A stretch of DNA of 64,000 bases, from the NCBI GenBank assembly GCA_016197205.1, contig JACPWG010000034.1, forward strand, positions 1 to 64,000, read 5' to 3'. The notes beneath the pieces were generated by a model that did no database searches, was not told the DNA's origin, and was given only the letters and a program-made list of their open reading frames with translations. Numbering within the stretch: the first letter of the stretch is position 1; each line of letters starts with the position of its first letter. This DNA comes from Planctomycetota bacterium. Lineage in GTDB: Bacteria > Planctomycetota > MHYJ01 > WSZJ01 > JACPWG01. Position numbers and translations under genes: made by a program. Shown in pieces: positions 36,710 through 46,210 of the stretch.

Positions 36710-38155
36710 CTACTTCCCGGCGGGCAAGTTCCCGATCCACTGATCGGCCTGGAGCCACGGGATCGTCGCCAGGACCCGGGAGACGGCGAAGACGAGAGCG
36801 AGAAACAGGCCCACGAGGCCGAACGCGACGCCCCAGCGGAACCAGAACCGGTTGAGCAGGAGGACGAACTTGAAATTTCGATCGGTCTCGATGTCGCCGA
36901 TGCGGATGAGGGTGGAGGTGCGGATCCAGTCCTCCAGGCCGGAGATGGCCATATTGGCCTTGTACAGCCACTTGATGGCCCAGAGGGTGTCCGGGTGCTC
37001 GCTCTCCGCGTGCTTGATCAGCTCGAGGTCGCGGATGCAGGACTCGATGTCGCGGATGAAGTCCGCGCAGCTCGAGTAGCGGTTCTCGGGCTCCTTGGAG
37101 AGGGCCTTGAGCACGATCCTCTCGATCTCCGACGGCACGTCGGGCCGCCAACGCGTGACGGGGTTCGGGATGCCCGAGACCTGGGCCTCGATGAGCTCGG
37201 TGGGATTCTCGCTCTGAAAGGGGAGCTTCGCCGTGAGCATCTGGTAGGTGATGACCCCGAGGGAGTAGATGTCGGAGCGGTGGTCCACCTGGCCGCCCTG
37301 GCACTGCTCGGGGGAGGCGTACTCCAACCGGCCGACGATCCCCATGCTGGTGAGCCCGTCGCTCGTGATTTCGGCGATGACCTTGGTCGGACCGAAGTCG
37401 GTGATCGCGACGCGGTCCCCCGCGATCACGATGTTCTTGGGATTCAGGTCCTGATGGATCACGCCGCGGCGGTGGGCGTGGTCGAGGCCGCGCGCGATGT
37501 CGCGCGAGATGAGCAGGGCGCGATCGAAGGGGAGGGACCCCTCGGTATTCATGAGCGTTTCGAGGGGCGTGCCCTCGAGGAACTCCGTGGTGAAGTAGAG
37601 GTACGTCTGGCGGGCGCCGAAGTCGAGCAATTTGGCGATGTTTTCGTGGCAGAGGCCGACAATGGACTGGACCTCCTCGCGGAAGCGCCGCTCCACGCCG
37701 GGATTTTCCCCGATGAGCCCCGGCGGCAGGATGCGGAGGGAGACGCGCCGGTCCAGCGCGATTTCGCGCGCGGTGTAGAGGTCCCCCACGCCCGCCCGAC
37801 CGACCTCTTCCTCGATCTCGTACTCGTCGAGCAGGTCGAGGACGGCGGTGGACTTCTCCTTGCCCCCCGCGGTCTCCTGCCAGGAGAACCAGGTAAGGCC
37901 GACGCGGATCTTGTCTCCCGGCAGGATCTTTTTTTCGGCATTGATGACCCGGCCGTTCACCGCCACGCTGTTCGAGCGCGTGAGGTCGAGGATGTAGTAG
38001 ATGTTCTGCCGCCGGAAGATGCGGGCATGCTTCGGCGCCAGCCGGGAGTCGGGGATCGGGACCTGGACGCCGGCGTCGGAACCGAGGACGGCCTCGCCCT
38101 CGACCTTGTACTTCTTGCCGACGTCCTTGCCCTTCTCGATGATCAGGAATGCCAT
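36710..38155 (-). CDS. FHA-domain Ser/Thr kinase-like membrane protein with altered catalytic lysine
   Basis: A 481-residue protein. An FHA domain covers about 20-90 (VLGSDAGVQVPIPDSRLAPK, NSVAVNG), though with LAPKHA instead of the usual SRxHA. A kinase domain covers 110-370 with three changes: the glycine loop is GRAGVGDLY, the VAIK lysine is arginine (R141 in VSLRIL), and HRDLK is HQDLN (234-238). DFG (253-255) and EYASPEQ are kept. It could be a pseudokinase or an enzyme that uses another lysine. A membrane helix near the C terminus (WGVAFGLVGLFLALVFAV) leaves a short external tail. It follows the canonical kinase at 38386 on the same strand, with element C in the 230-bp gap. Confidence 0.88.
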   Translation of the reverse strand: MAFLIIEKGKDVGKKYKVEGEAVLGSDAGVQVPIPDSRLAPKHARIFRRQNIYYILDLTRSNSVAVNGRVINAEKKILPGDKIRVGLTWFSWQETAGGKEKSTAVLDLLDEYEIEEEVGRAGVGDLYTAREIALDRRVSLRILPPGLIGENPGVERRFREEVQSIVGLCHENIAKLLDFGARQTYLYFTTEFLEGTPLETLMNTEGSLPFDRALLISRDIARGLDHAHRRGVIHQDLNPKNIVIAGDRVAITDFGPTKVIAEITSDGLTSMGIVGRLEYASPEQCQGGQVDHRSDIYSLGVITYQMLTAKLPFQSENPTELIEAQVSGIPNPVTRWRPDVPSEIERIVLKALSKEPENRYSSCADFIRDIESCIRDLELIKHAESEHPDTLWAIKWLYKANMAISGLEDWIRTSTLIRIGDIETDRNFKFVLLLNRFWFRWGVAFGLVGLFLALVFAVSRVLATIPWLQADQWIGNLPAGK

Positions 38156-38221
38156 CCGTCGAGCCCGTTTCGAAAAGGTATCGGGGCAGGCGAAGCCTCT
38201 CGCGCCGTTCCCCCGCGCTTA

Positions 38222-38385
38222 GTACCGCCCCACGGAATTGGGTGACCCATTTGCTCGGCGATTTTGGCCGCCCGCTTTGTTGCGCTCGCTCGCCGTAGTG
38301 CTCCGTTACTACGCCTCGCTCGCGCGCCTCGCGGGCGGCCAAACTTGCCTTCGCCTATGGGTCACCGACTTCCGTGGAGCGGTAC
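38222..38385. repeat. 164-bp palindromic element, copy C
   Basis: Ends exactly one base before the TAG of the kinase gene at 38386. Relative to copies A and B, GACCAAT has become GACCCAT in the left arm and ATTGGTC has become ATGGGTC in the right arm, so pairing is preserved by a double change. Confidence 0.88.
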
Positions 38386-39510
38386 CTACGAGGCAACCGG
38401 AGCCTTTTTTTTCTGCTTCGAGCGGATTTCCTTCTCCACCTGCCGGTCGACCATCCCCTTCACGAAGCGACGGACCTTGAAGAGCTCCAGCGTGAAGAGG
38501 GGCACGAGCAGCGCGAGCAGGAACGCCATCGACACCTGCGGCGCCATGGCCAGGATGCACAGCAGGAAGAAGAGCAGCGCGGCCAGGAGCGTGCGGCCGA
38601 TGCGCTTCCACGGGATGCAGAAGGAATTCTCGGCGGCCTTCTTGCAGACGTCCGCGAGAACGGTGCAGGCGACGCGGTTGGAGTCAAGCAGGTATTGGGC
38701 CAGCAGCAGGTCGTCGACCAGCGCCTTCACCGTCTGGTAGCGCTTACGCGGATCCCCGTACAGGCACTTCGAGACGATCCGGTCGATGTACCAGGGGACT
38801 TCCCGGTTCAGGATGGACACGACGGGCGGCGGGTTCTTGAGCTTCTGCCGCTCGAGGATCATGGTGCGCGTGTCGGGGGCCGTGAAGGGACGCACGCCGG
38901 TGAGGACCTCGTACATGACGACGCCGAAGGAGAAGATGTCGGTGCGCGCGTCGACGTGCTCGCCGCGGGCCTGCTCGGGAGACATGTAGGGCGGACTCCC
39001 CATGATCGTGCCGACCTTGGTGAGGAGGGAGTCCTCGCCGATCCGCGCGATGCCGAAGTCCAGGACCTTCACCAGCCCTTCCTGGTCGTACATGATGTTC
39101 TTGGGCTTCATGTCGCGGTGAATGATGCCGACGCTGTGGGCCGCGGCGATCCCCCTTGCGGCCTGGATGCACATGGAGAGGAGGTCGGAGAGGGACCACT
39201 TTTCGGTTTGGACGGTGGCGTCGAGGGGTTTCCCCTCAACGTACTCCATGGCGATGAAGTGGAAGCCCACGTCGTTGCCGACGCCGTAGACGGTGACGAG
39301 GTTGGGGTGGATGACCTTGGCGGCGGCGAGGGCTTCGTTCCGGAAGCGCTTGACGAGGGCGGGGTCGCCGCGCTCCGCCTCGTCGGGGAGGAGTTTGATG
39401 GCCACGACGCGGCTGATGACGTCCTGCTGCGCCTTGAAGACGACGCCCATCGCCCCGGCGCCCAGCTCGGAGATCAGGCGGTATTTGCCGATCTTCTCGG
39501 GAATCCGCAT
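38386..39510 (-). CDS. Ser/Thr protein kinase, membrane-anchored
   Basis: A 374-residue kinase with all catalytic elements: GAGAMGVV, K39 in VAIK, HRD 131-133, DFG 151-153 and YMSPEQARG. Behind the domain (about 290 residues) are two hydrophobic segments (TLLAALLFFLLCILAM and MAFLLALLVPLFTLELF) forming a hairpin in the membrane, so both ends should be cytoplasmic. The tail is basic (KQKKKAP). It starts 5 bp behind the two-FHA protein gene, so they are surely co-transcribed. The natural hypothesis is that it phosphorylates threonines read by the FHA domains of its neighbours and of the Tad ATPase. Confidence 0.93.
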   Translation of the reverse strand: MRIPEKIGKYRLISELGAGAMGVVFKAQQDVISRVVAIKLLPDEAERGDPALVKRFRNEALAAAKVIHPNLVTVYGVGNDVGFHFIAMEYVEGKPLDATVQTEKWSLSDLLSMCIQAARGIAAAHSVGIIHRDMKPKNIMYDQEGLVKVLDFGIARIGEDSLLTKVGTIMGSPPYMSPEQARGEHVDARTDIFSFGVVMYEVLTGVRPFTAPDTRTMILERQKLKNPPPVVSILNREVPWYIDRIVSKCLYGDPRKRYQTVKALVDDLLLAQYLLDSNRVACTVLADVCKKAAENSFCIPWKRIGRTLLAALLFFLLCILAMAPQVSMAFLLALLVPLFTLELFKVRRFVKGMVDRQVEKEIRSKQKKKAPVAS

Positions 39511-39515
39511 CGGGC

Positions 39516-42050
39516 CTACTTACCCCCGGACTCGATCTCGAGCCTGTTGATGAGGGCGGTGATTTCGCGGTGGAGGCTCTTCTCCCGGTCGGAGCCGCTG
39601 ACGGAGACCTTGGCCCGCGCGACCTTGAGCAGCGCGATCCGCTGCTGCGGCTTCATGGTGCCCGCGTTCTGGAGGAAGTTGAAGTTCTTTTGCGCGGCGT
39701 CGAGGAGCAGCTTGATCTTCGCCTGTGCCTCCCCCTTCAGGTAGACCGCGGCCTGATCGAAGCGCTCACGCGCCTCGCCGAAGGCCTTCTCGGACTCGGC
39801 GCACTTCGCGAGGCCGTCGGCGAAGCGCTCCACCTTGAACAGGGTCTGGGCGTCCGACTCGGTCTCCTCGCCCCGCTTTTTCCCGTCGTCGCCGGCGCGG
39901 AGGGCCTCCCGGGCGACCTTGTCGAAGTCGATGCTCTTGACCTGGTCGGCCTCCTTCCGGTAGCCGTTCGCCGGGTCCTTCTCCGCCTCGACGATCACCG
40001 CGGCGCGTTCGCGGGCGGTGCCGAAATCCCCGCGGTTGCGCGCGGCGACCATTTCATTGTAGGAGTTATGCACCTTGCGCACGCGGTCGAGGAGCTCGCG
40101 CACCTCGGCGCGGGCGTTCGCGATCTGGGGCGCGAGGATGGCGATGGCCGTGTCCGCCTTCATGTCGTTGTACTGCTGCGTGGCGGCGGTAACGAGCTTC
40201 CGCGTCTCGATCTCCTGCTGGCACTCATCGAAGCGGCGCTTGACCCAGTCGACGCGCTGGAGCAGGCCCGGATTCAGCTCGCGCAGCTTCTTCTGGGCGG
40301 CGTCGAACTCGTCCTTCTTGATGAGCGCGTCGACGTCCGTGAAGAGCTTCTGGGTGCCGAGGAACCTCTCGCACTCGCCCTTCTTCGGGATCATCTCCGC
40401 GCCGACGTCCTGGTACTCCTGGCCGAGCAGGTCGAGGGCGTCGTTGATGAGCTTGAGCGCGTTTTCGTAATCGTTGGCCGCGAGCTTCGCCTCCACCTCC
40501 CGGACGCGCTTCGACATGTAAGAGGCCTTGATCTCGTCGCGTCGCTGCTTGGCCGCCTGCGCGTAGACGCTCGCGTCGTCGATCTTGCGGTAGGTCCGGT
40601 ACGACTCTTCGACCTTGTCGTTCACCTGATAGTCCTGCCCCTCCTGGAGGATCTCCCCCATCTTGGCTTCGGAGTCGACCCAGTCGAGCATGGTGGTCGC
40701 CAGGTCGCGGATCTGCGCGAACATCTCGCGATTGACGGTGAGCGGCGCGAGCTGCTCGCGCGGATCCTTCCACTTGAACTCCTTGAAATTCAGCGCGGCC
40801 TTGTCGCGGAAGGTGCCCAGGAGGCTGTAGAAGGCCTTGATCGCCGGATGCTCGACGGGCGGATCCTGGTACTGCTTTTCGATCTGTTGTCCCGTGCGAT
40901 ACGCGGCCTCGAGCACCTGCTGGGCGTCCGAGTTCCGGTTCCCGTCCTTGAACTGGGCGTCGAGCGCCTTCTTGAGCTTGGAGGCCACCTCGGCATACTG
41001 GGAGGTGATCTTGATGTACGGGCAATCGGTCCGCTTGTGGCCGTCCTTATGGCATTGGTCGCACTTGACCAGGACCGCGGTCCCCTTCTCCTCGTCCGGC
41101 GGAGGCAGAAGCGCCCACAGGCCGCCGACCACGAACAGCACCACCGCGACGCCCGCGATCGCGATCCGCAGACGTTTCTTGCTCTGCGCGGCCGCGTCCT
41201 CGACCGCCGCGCCGCCCGGCAACAGGAACCGGATCTGGACCTGGCCGATGGCGATGAGCTCGCCGCCCTTGAGCGCCTGCGAGGTGACTTTCTTGGAGTT
41301 GACGTAGGTGCCGTTCTTCGAACCGAGGTCCTGGACGACCCAGGCCTTGTCTTTGTAGACCAGCTCGGTGTGGTGCCGGGAGACGCCTTCCGCCTTGAGG
41401 ATGACGACGTTGTCCTCCTGGCTCCCGAACGTGACTTTCTTCGTCGTCACGTCGACCGTTTTCGCGGGCATGCCCGCCACGATTTCCAGTTTGGGGGCGG
41501 CGATGCCCGGGCCAAGCGGAGAGGGGATGCCCCCGGAGCCGCCCGCGGCGCCCGGCGGCGGAGGCGGAGGGGCCGCCTGCGCGGCCGCGTCGGCGAAAAG
41601 CCTCGCCACGTCCGCTTCGGCCCCCGCCTTTCCCGCGGCGGCGACCTTCCCGACCAGTCCGCCCCCGGCGAAGGACGGATCGACGATCGTCCCGTCCTCG
41701 CTCGCGCCCGACCGGGTCCCGGCGCCCAGCTCCGTCGAATCCTGCATGTCCTCGGCGGAGAAGGTCAGCTCGAACTTGCCGGCGCGCACCACGTCGCCGT
41801 CCTTGAGGAGGACCTCCTGCTCGATCTTCTCATTGTTGACGAAGGTCCCGTTGGCCCCGCCCTCATCGCGCACGCGCAGGCCCTTCCCGTCCGGCACCAG
41901 CGTGACATGTCGCCGGGACACGGACTTGTTCCGTGTCGGGATCTCGCACTCGGGATCCCGGCCGATCCGGATCGGGTCGTTCCCACGGACGAGGTATTCC
42001 TTGTTCTGGCCGTCTTCTTCGTACTTGAGGCGCATCATGGCGAGTTTCAC
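39516..42050 (-). CDS. Double-FHA membrane protein with Cys/His motif
   Basis: An 844-residue protein. The first FHA domain (about 27-97) has IGRDPECEIP, SVSRRHVTL and GGANGTFVNN. The second (about 207-275) has SRHHTELVY and LGSKNGTYVN. Both keep the phosphothreonine-binding Arg, Ser and Asn. A Pro-rich linker separates them. A membrane helix at about 290-315 is followed at 327-343 by CDQCHKDGHKRTDC, a compact Cys/His cluster that could bind metal or, as CxxCH, even heme. The outer 500 residues are charged helices, likely coiled coil or TPR-like. The start GTG 42050 is uncertain; ATG 42038 and 42035 are alternatives. It is co-transcribed with the kinase behind it. Confidence 0.85.
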   Translation of the reverse strand: MKLAMMRLKYEEDGQNKEYLVRGNDPIRIGRDPECEIPTRNKSVSRRHVTLVPDGKGLRVRDEGGANGTFVNNEKIEQEVLLKDGDVVRAGKFELTFSAEDMQDSTELGAGTRSGASEDGTIVDPSFAGGGLVGKVAAAGKAGAEADVARLFADAAAQAAPPPPPPGAAGGSGGIPSPLGPGIAAPKLEIVAGMPAKTVDVTTKKVTFGSQEDNVVILKAEGVSRHHTELVYKDKAWVVQDLGSKNGTYVNSKKVTSQALKGGELIAIGQVQIRFLLPGGAAVEDAAAQSKKRLRIAIAGVAVVLFVVGGLWALLPPPDEEKGTAVLVKCDQCHKDGHKRTDCPYIKITSQYAEVASKLKKALDAQFKDGNRNSDAQQVLEAAYRTGQQIEKQYQDPPVEHPAIKAFYSLLGTFRDKAALNFKEFKWKDPREQLAPLTVNREMFAQIRDLATTMLDWVDSEAKMGEILQEGQDYQVNDKVEESYRTYRKIDDASVYAQAAKQRRDEIKASYMSKRVREVEAKLAANDYENALKLINDALDLLGQEYQDVGAEMIPKKGECERFLGTQKLFTDVDALIKKDEFDAAQKKLRELNPGLLQRVDWVKRRFDECQQEIETRKLVTAATQQYNDMKADTAIAILAPQIANARAEVRELLDRVRKVHNSYNEMVAARNRGDFGTARERAAVIVEAEKDPANGYRKEADQVKSIDFDKVAREALRAGDDGKKRGEETESDAQTLFKVERFADGLAKCAESEKAFGEARERFDQAAVYLKGEAQAKIKLLLDAAQKNFNFLQNAGTMKPQQRIALLKVARAKVSVSGSDREKSLHREITALINRLEIESGGK

Positions 42051-42305
42051 CGCTCGAGGGGACGAATTCGGCTGGAACGGTCCTGTTCACAGAAAAAAAG
42101 AGCGCGTGGACGGCGGGCAGGCCGGGGAGGCGGCCCTCGTCGAGGGCCCCCAACGCGCCGGGCCCGGGCACCCGCGGGTTCGTGGCCCGTTGACGAGCCT
42201 CGGACCCGGTCGTCCACGCGGTCACGGCGGGCCCTTATCCCCGCGGCCGTTCGCGCGGGCCGGCCTGCGCTCGAGGCATCGTGTCTGGACTTCGGCGACA
42301 GGCCG

Positions 42306-43781
42306 CTAGCGGAACGTTCGCCGCGGGTCGATCTTGCGCAGGATCGATTCGATCCGGTTCCTTTCGGCCTTGTAGAGGTTGAACTTCTCCCAGTTCCCGT
42401 GCTTCCCGGCCACCTCGTCATCGCGATTCCTATCGACATTCTCCACGGGATACAGTTCCAGGAGCTTCCCGACGAGCTGGTACACCTCCTCCCACTTCTT
42501 GCGGCCGAGGGCGGCTTTGTACTGGCGCATCAACTCGTCCTCGACGCGGGTGATCTCCCGCTGAATCTCCTCCACCCGGTCCTTGGCCTCCTTGAGCGGC
42601 TTGGCCGGAGCGCTGCCCATGCTCTCATAGAGCCGCACGACCTTGCTGTAGCGCGAGAGCGCCTTGGAGCGGTCGGTGAGGTCCTTCTTCGCGTTGACGT
42701 AGATCTCGTCCGCGTCGGCCTTCAGCTTGTCGGCCGTCGCTCGTCGCTCGCTGTCGTTCCAGTTCGGGGGCCAGCGCGCGTCCTCGACGACCTGCACCTC
42801 GATGCTGTACCATTTCTTGGTCTCGTGGTCCACCATCACCAGCAGGGCCTTGCCCGCTTTCTGGCCTTGAATGGCGAGCTTCTCCGGCCCCCCTTCCTCG
42901 GCCGTTCCGATCCCCGCGACCTGGAACACGTTCGGGTCCGTGGAGCCGAACTCGTCGATGGGGAAGATCACGGGCCTCTCCGTGGTGGTGCGGACGAGGG
43001 TCTGCAGGTCGAAGGTCGGCTCGATCGTGGGCAGCGGGACGTCCGGCGGGACGGGTTCGCCCGCCGCCCGTTTGCCGACAAGCTCCAGCCGCTGCTGGAA
43101 GCTGAACTGCGGGGGCGGGGGGAAGAGGAAGGGCGTCACGCCGACGGAGAGGACCACGGCCACGGCGGCGACGCCGAAGATGAAGCGCTTCGAGGGTTTC
43201 TTCCGCCCTCCGGTCAGATCCGTCATGTCCACGATCGCCGTGCCCCCCTCGCCCTGGGGCGGACCGACGTACGCCGCCATGTCGACCAGCCGCGTGCCCG
43301 ACTCTTCGGGCGCGGGCACGGTGACCACGGCCGGCGCCTCCTCCTCGTGCCGCTCGGGGGACTTGTGCTCGTGGGCGTGGCGCGAGCGCGACGGCGGCTC
43401 CTTACCGTGCTCCGCGCCGGGGTGCCGGTGTCCCCCCTTGCGCTTGAGCCGGGGCGCGGGCTGCCGCTCCCCCGCCTTGTCCTCGACGATGATGGCGACC
43501 TCCATCTCGAAGCCGCCGATCGTGATCCGGTCCCCGTCGTCGAGGTCGCACTCGGTGATCTTTTCCCCGTTGACCGACGTGCCGTTGTGGCTTCCCAGGT
43601 CGGCGATCGAGAAGCGTCCGCTCGCGTACTTGATCTCCGCGTGCTTCCGGGAGACCTTGCCGCCGCCGGTGAGGGCGAGGTGACACTCCTCGCTCCGCCC
43701 CAGGAGGAAGGGGGAGGTGCGGACGGGGATCTCCTTGGGGTGCTTTCCGAGCAGCTTCAGCTTCGCGTGCAGCCGGGCCAT
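42306..43781 (-). CDS. FHA-domain membrane protein
   Basis: A 491-residue protein with a single intact FHA domain at about 25-95 (LLGRSEECHLAL, VSRKHAEI, LGSHNGTSVNGEKI). A His- and Glu-rich linker (HGKEPPSRSRHAHEHKSPER) follows, then a membrane helix at about 199-221 and a 270-residue outer part with helices at the end. The C-terminal half resembles that of the double-FHA protein in composition. GAGG lies 7 bases before the ATG at 43781. It starts 20 bp behind the DUF192 gene and is therefore part of the Tad transcription unit. It probably senses phosphothreonine at the pilus base and reports to or from the outside. Confidence 0.87.
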   Translation of the reverse strand: MARLHAKLKLLGKHPKEIPVRTSPFLLGRSEECHLALTGGGKVSRKHAEIKYASGRFSIADLGSHNGTSVNGEKITECDLDDGDRITIGGFEMEVAIIVEDKAGERQPAPRLKRKGGHRHPGAEHGKEPPSRSRHAHEHKSPERHEEEAPAVVTVPAPEESGTRLVDMAAYVGPPQGEGGTAIVDMTDLTGGRKKPSKRFIFGVAAVAVVLSVGVTPFLFPPPPQFSFQQRLELVGKRAAGEPVPPDVPLPTIEPTFDLQTLVRTTTERPVIFPIDEFGSTDPNVFQVAGIGTAEEGGPEKLAIQGQKAGKALLVMVDHETKKWYSIEVQVVEDARWPPNWNDSERRATADKLKADADEIYVNAKKDLTDRSKALSRYSKVVRLYESMGSAPAKPLKEAKDRVEEIQREITRVEDELMRQYKAALGRKKWEEVYQLVGKLLELYPVENVDRNRDDEVAGKHGNWEKFNLYKAERNRIESILRKIDPRRTFR

Positions 43782-43801
43782 GCAAGACCTCTACGAGGAC
43801 C

Positions 43802-44143
43802 TCAGGGTCGGAATTCCAGGCGGTGGCCGGGCGCGACCCCCGACTTCCGGATCGCACCCACCGGCAACTCCACGGTCGCGCTCGCCCAGAGCGCACCGGA
43901 GAGCCGCCACGGAGCCAGGTTTTCCACGACCTTCACGACCTGGAAGCCGGCATTGAGGTACACGACATCGATCGGAAACCGCATGAAGAACATGTGGATG
44001 AGGCGGCACCTCTCGAGGAGCAGGGCGTGCCCCTCCGGGAGCGAGTCACGGCCCAGGAGTCCCCGGGTCCTCTCGCCGTCCGTCCGCGCGACCTCGAGCT
44101 CCTCGGCCACCACCGAGCCGTTCGTCACGTCGAGGAGCTTCAT
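43802..44143 (-). CDS. DUF192 protein
   Basis: A 113-residue protein of the DUF192 family, a small beta-fold of unknown biochemical role. Typical phrases are ARTDGERTRGLLGRDSLPEG, HMFFMRFPIDVVYLN and PWRLSGALWASATVELPVG (given in parts of the family order). Its ATG overlaps the TGA of tadC (ATGA), so it is translationally coupled. DUF192 genes recur beside tadC in several Tad loci known to me, which suggests a part in pilus assembly, but this is inference. There is no signal peptide at this start, although many relatives are exported. Confidence 0.9.
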   Translation of the reverse strand: MKLLDVTNGSVVAEELEVARTDGERTRGLLGRDSLPEGHALLLERCRLIHMFFMRFPIDVVYLNAGFQVVKVVENLAPWRLSGALWASATVELPVGAIRKSGVAPGHRLEFRP

Positions 44144-45093
44144 CGCATCATGTTCGACGTCTCGGGTTGCTGGAGGAAGTACTTGATGCCGATCGGGCCG
44201 AAGATCATCATGAACACCGTGGGGAAAATAAAAACGAGGAGCGGGAAAAGCATCTTGACCGGGGCCTCCATCGCGAGCTTCTCCGCGCGCTGGAACCGCC
44301 GGGTCCGGATCATGTCCGCCTGGATGCGGAGGATCGGACCGAGGCTGGTCCCGAGCTCGTCCGCCTGGACGATGGAGGAGACGACGGTGGTCAGGTCGGG
44401 GACGTTCATGCGAAAGCCCACGTCGCGGAGCGCCTCCCGGCGCGGGCGCCCCATGCGGATCTCGCGCATCATGCGGCCGAACTCCACCGCCATCGCGTTC
44501 GTGCCGAGCTTCGGCATGATGCGGGGCAGGGCGGCGTTGAAGTCCAGCCCCGCCTCGACGGCGAGACAGATGAGGTCGAGGGCGTACGGAAGGGTCCGCT
44601 TCACTTCGTTCTGCCGCTTCACGCACTTCTCGCGAAGCCAAAGGATCGGGTAGATCACCCAGAGCATGGGGAGGGGCAGGATCCACCAGGCGCCGACCTG
44701 CAGGTAGAGGAAGATCCCGAAGCCGACGGCCGCCAGGAAGGCGAAGAGGATCATGCCGAAGAAATCGGGCACGGTGAGGTTGAGGGGATAGTCCGCGGAG
44801 ATGATCCAGCGATAGGCGCGCTTGGAGAAGGCGTCGAGCGAGATGGAGATGAGATTCGTGCTCCGCGTCTTCCGCTTGCCGCCGACCTCCTCCAGCAGGA
44901 ACGGGGTTGCGAAGGTGCGCAGGACGGAGATGTACGGGGCGATCAGCTTGAACAGGGGGGACTTCGTGGTCGCCTCGTTCTCGTCGAACGCGGAGCGGCC
45001 CTGCAGCACGACCCCCTGGTTGATGGAGTACAGGCTGAAGACGGCGAGGAGGATCGAAGCGGGGATCAGGATGTAGATCAGGGCAAGGGTCAT
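44140..45093 (-). CDS. tadC: Tad pilus inner-membrane platform protein TadC
   Basis: A 317-residue GspF-family (T2SSF) protein with a membrane helix at each end and a pair in the middle (LFAFLAAVGFGIFLYLQVGA). The cytoplasmic T2SSF signature is LPYALDLICLAVEAGLDFNA and LGTSLGPILRIQADMIRTRR. With TadB it forms the platform on which the TadA ATPase builds the Flp pilus. AAGGAGGGG lies close before the ATG, and tadB ends 10 bp upstream. It is followed by the coupled DUF192 gene. Confidence 0.94.
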   Translation of the reverse strand: MTLALIYILIPASILLAVFSLYSINQGVVLQGRSAFDENEATTKSPLFKLIAPYISVLRTFATPFLLEEVGGKRKTRSTNLISISLDAFSKRAYRWIISADYPLNLTVPDFFGMILFAFLAAVGFGIFLYLQVGAWWILPLPMLWVIYPILWLREKCVKRQNEVKRTLPYALDLICLAVEAGLDFNAALPRIMPKLGTNAMAVEFGRMMREIRMGRPRREALRDVGFRMNVPDLTTVVSSIVQADELGTSLGPILRIQADMIRTRRFQRAEKLAMEAPVKMLFPLLVFIFPTVFMMIFGPIGIKYFLQQPETSNMMR

Positions 45094-45103
45094 GGCCCCT
45101 CCT

Positions 45104-45955
45104 TCACACGTCGATCGTGGTGATCTTGCGGATGAACCAGTAGCCCAGGAAGAGCAGGATCGCCATCACGATCATGAGGCCCCAGCCGGGCAGGGTCTCG
45201 TACATGGGCCGCATGAGCTCCGGGTTCACCGCATTGATGGCGAACCCGAGCACGACGGGCATGAGGGAGACGACGATCCCCTGGAGCTTCCCCTGGGAGG
45301 TGAGGGCCTTGATCTTCCCTTCGATGCGGAAGCGCTCGCGGATGACCTTCGCGATGTTCTCGAAGACGTCGGTGAGGTTGCCGCCCAGCTCGCGCGAGAT
45401 CACGATGGCGGTGATGACCAGGTCGAGGTCTTCGCTCGGCATCCGGGTATACATGTTGCGGAGCGCCTGCTCCTGCGGGAGGCCGAGCCGGGCCTCCCGA
45501 TTGAAGACCCGGAACTCCTGGGAGATCGGCGCCTCCATCTCGCGCTCGATCAGCTCGAAGGCCTGGGGGAGGCTGTACCCGGCCTTCAGCGAGTTGGAGA
45601 GGTTGTCGAGCGCGTCGACGAGCTGCATGCCGAACTTGTCCTTCCTCTTCACGCGGAACCACCAGAGCATGACGTGCGGGAAGAAAAAGGCGGGTAGGGA
45701 GAAGATCGTGGCGAGCACGGTCCGGTTGAACATGAAATACACCGCGCTCCACATGACGCCCATCGCCAGGAACGACAGGTAGATGAGCTGCTGGGGCGGG
45801 ATGGATAGGAAGATCGACTCGAGGGTCCGCTCCGATTCCTCCAGGTATTTCTCCTCGTAGGTCTCCCAGCGCTTGGAGAAGAGGAGCACGCCGAGGAACG
45901 CGAACAGGCCCACGGCCCCGCCGGTGAGGAGGAGGAGGGTGAACGGGATGTGCAT
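45104..45955 (-). CDS. tadB: Tad pilus inner-membrane platform protein TadB
   Basis: A 283-residue GspF-family protein. It starts with a membrane helix (IPFTLLLLTGGAVGLFAFLG), has a second pair of helices around 55-95 and ends in two more (GIVVSLMPVVLGFAIN, MIVMAILLFLGYWFI). The T2SSF signature is LVDALDNLSNSLKAGYSLPQ and ISRELGGNLTDVFENIAKVI. GGAGG lies about 10 bases before the ATG. A 419-bp gap with palindromic element D separates it from FHA-tadA, wider than usual in Tad operons. Confidence 0.94.
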   Translation of the reverse strand: MHIPFTLLLLTGGAVGLFAFLGVLLFSKRWETYEEKYLEESERTLESIFLSIPPQQLIYLSFLAMGVMWSAVYFMFNRTVLATIFSLPAFFFPHVMLWWFRVKRKDKFGMQLVDALDNLSNSLKAGYSLPQAFELIEREMEAPISQEFRVFNREARLGLPQEQALRNMYTRMPSEDLDLVITAIVISRELGGNLTDVFENIAKVIRERFRIEGKIKALTSQGKLQGIVVSLMPVVLGFAINAVNPELMRPMYETLPGWGLMIVMAILLFLGYWFIRKITTIDV

Positions 45956-46210
45956 GGTGGTCTGGCCTCCAGGGAGGCGACGCCGTAGGGGAGGAACAGG
46001 GACCTGGGGGAAGGCGGGCGCTCAAGGGCCCGCACCGCCATGAAACCGGTCCTGCGGGAGGTGTCCCTGGGTGCAGGTCCCCAACGGACACGCAATTTCG
46101 AATTTCCAATTTCAAATCGCAGATTCGCGGAAGCGGGAGCGAGCACGCGCGGAAGTGCGGAGGGCAGCCGATGAACCCTCGTCCAAGGTCCTCGGCCGGC
46201 CACCGCCTCA
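45956..46210. other. Gap upstream of tadB
   Basis: No gene is seen. An AT-rich run of related words (AATTTCGAATTTCCAATTTC, near 46087) lies in it, similar in style to the words upstream of glmS. Confidence 0.4.
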
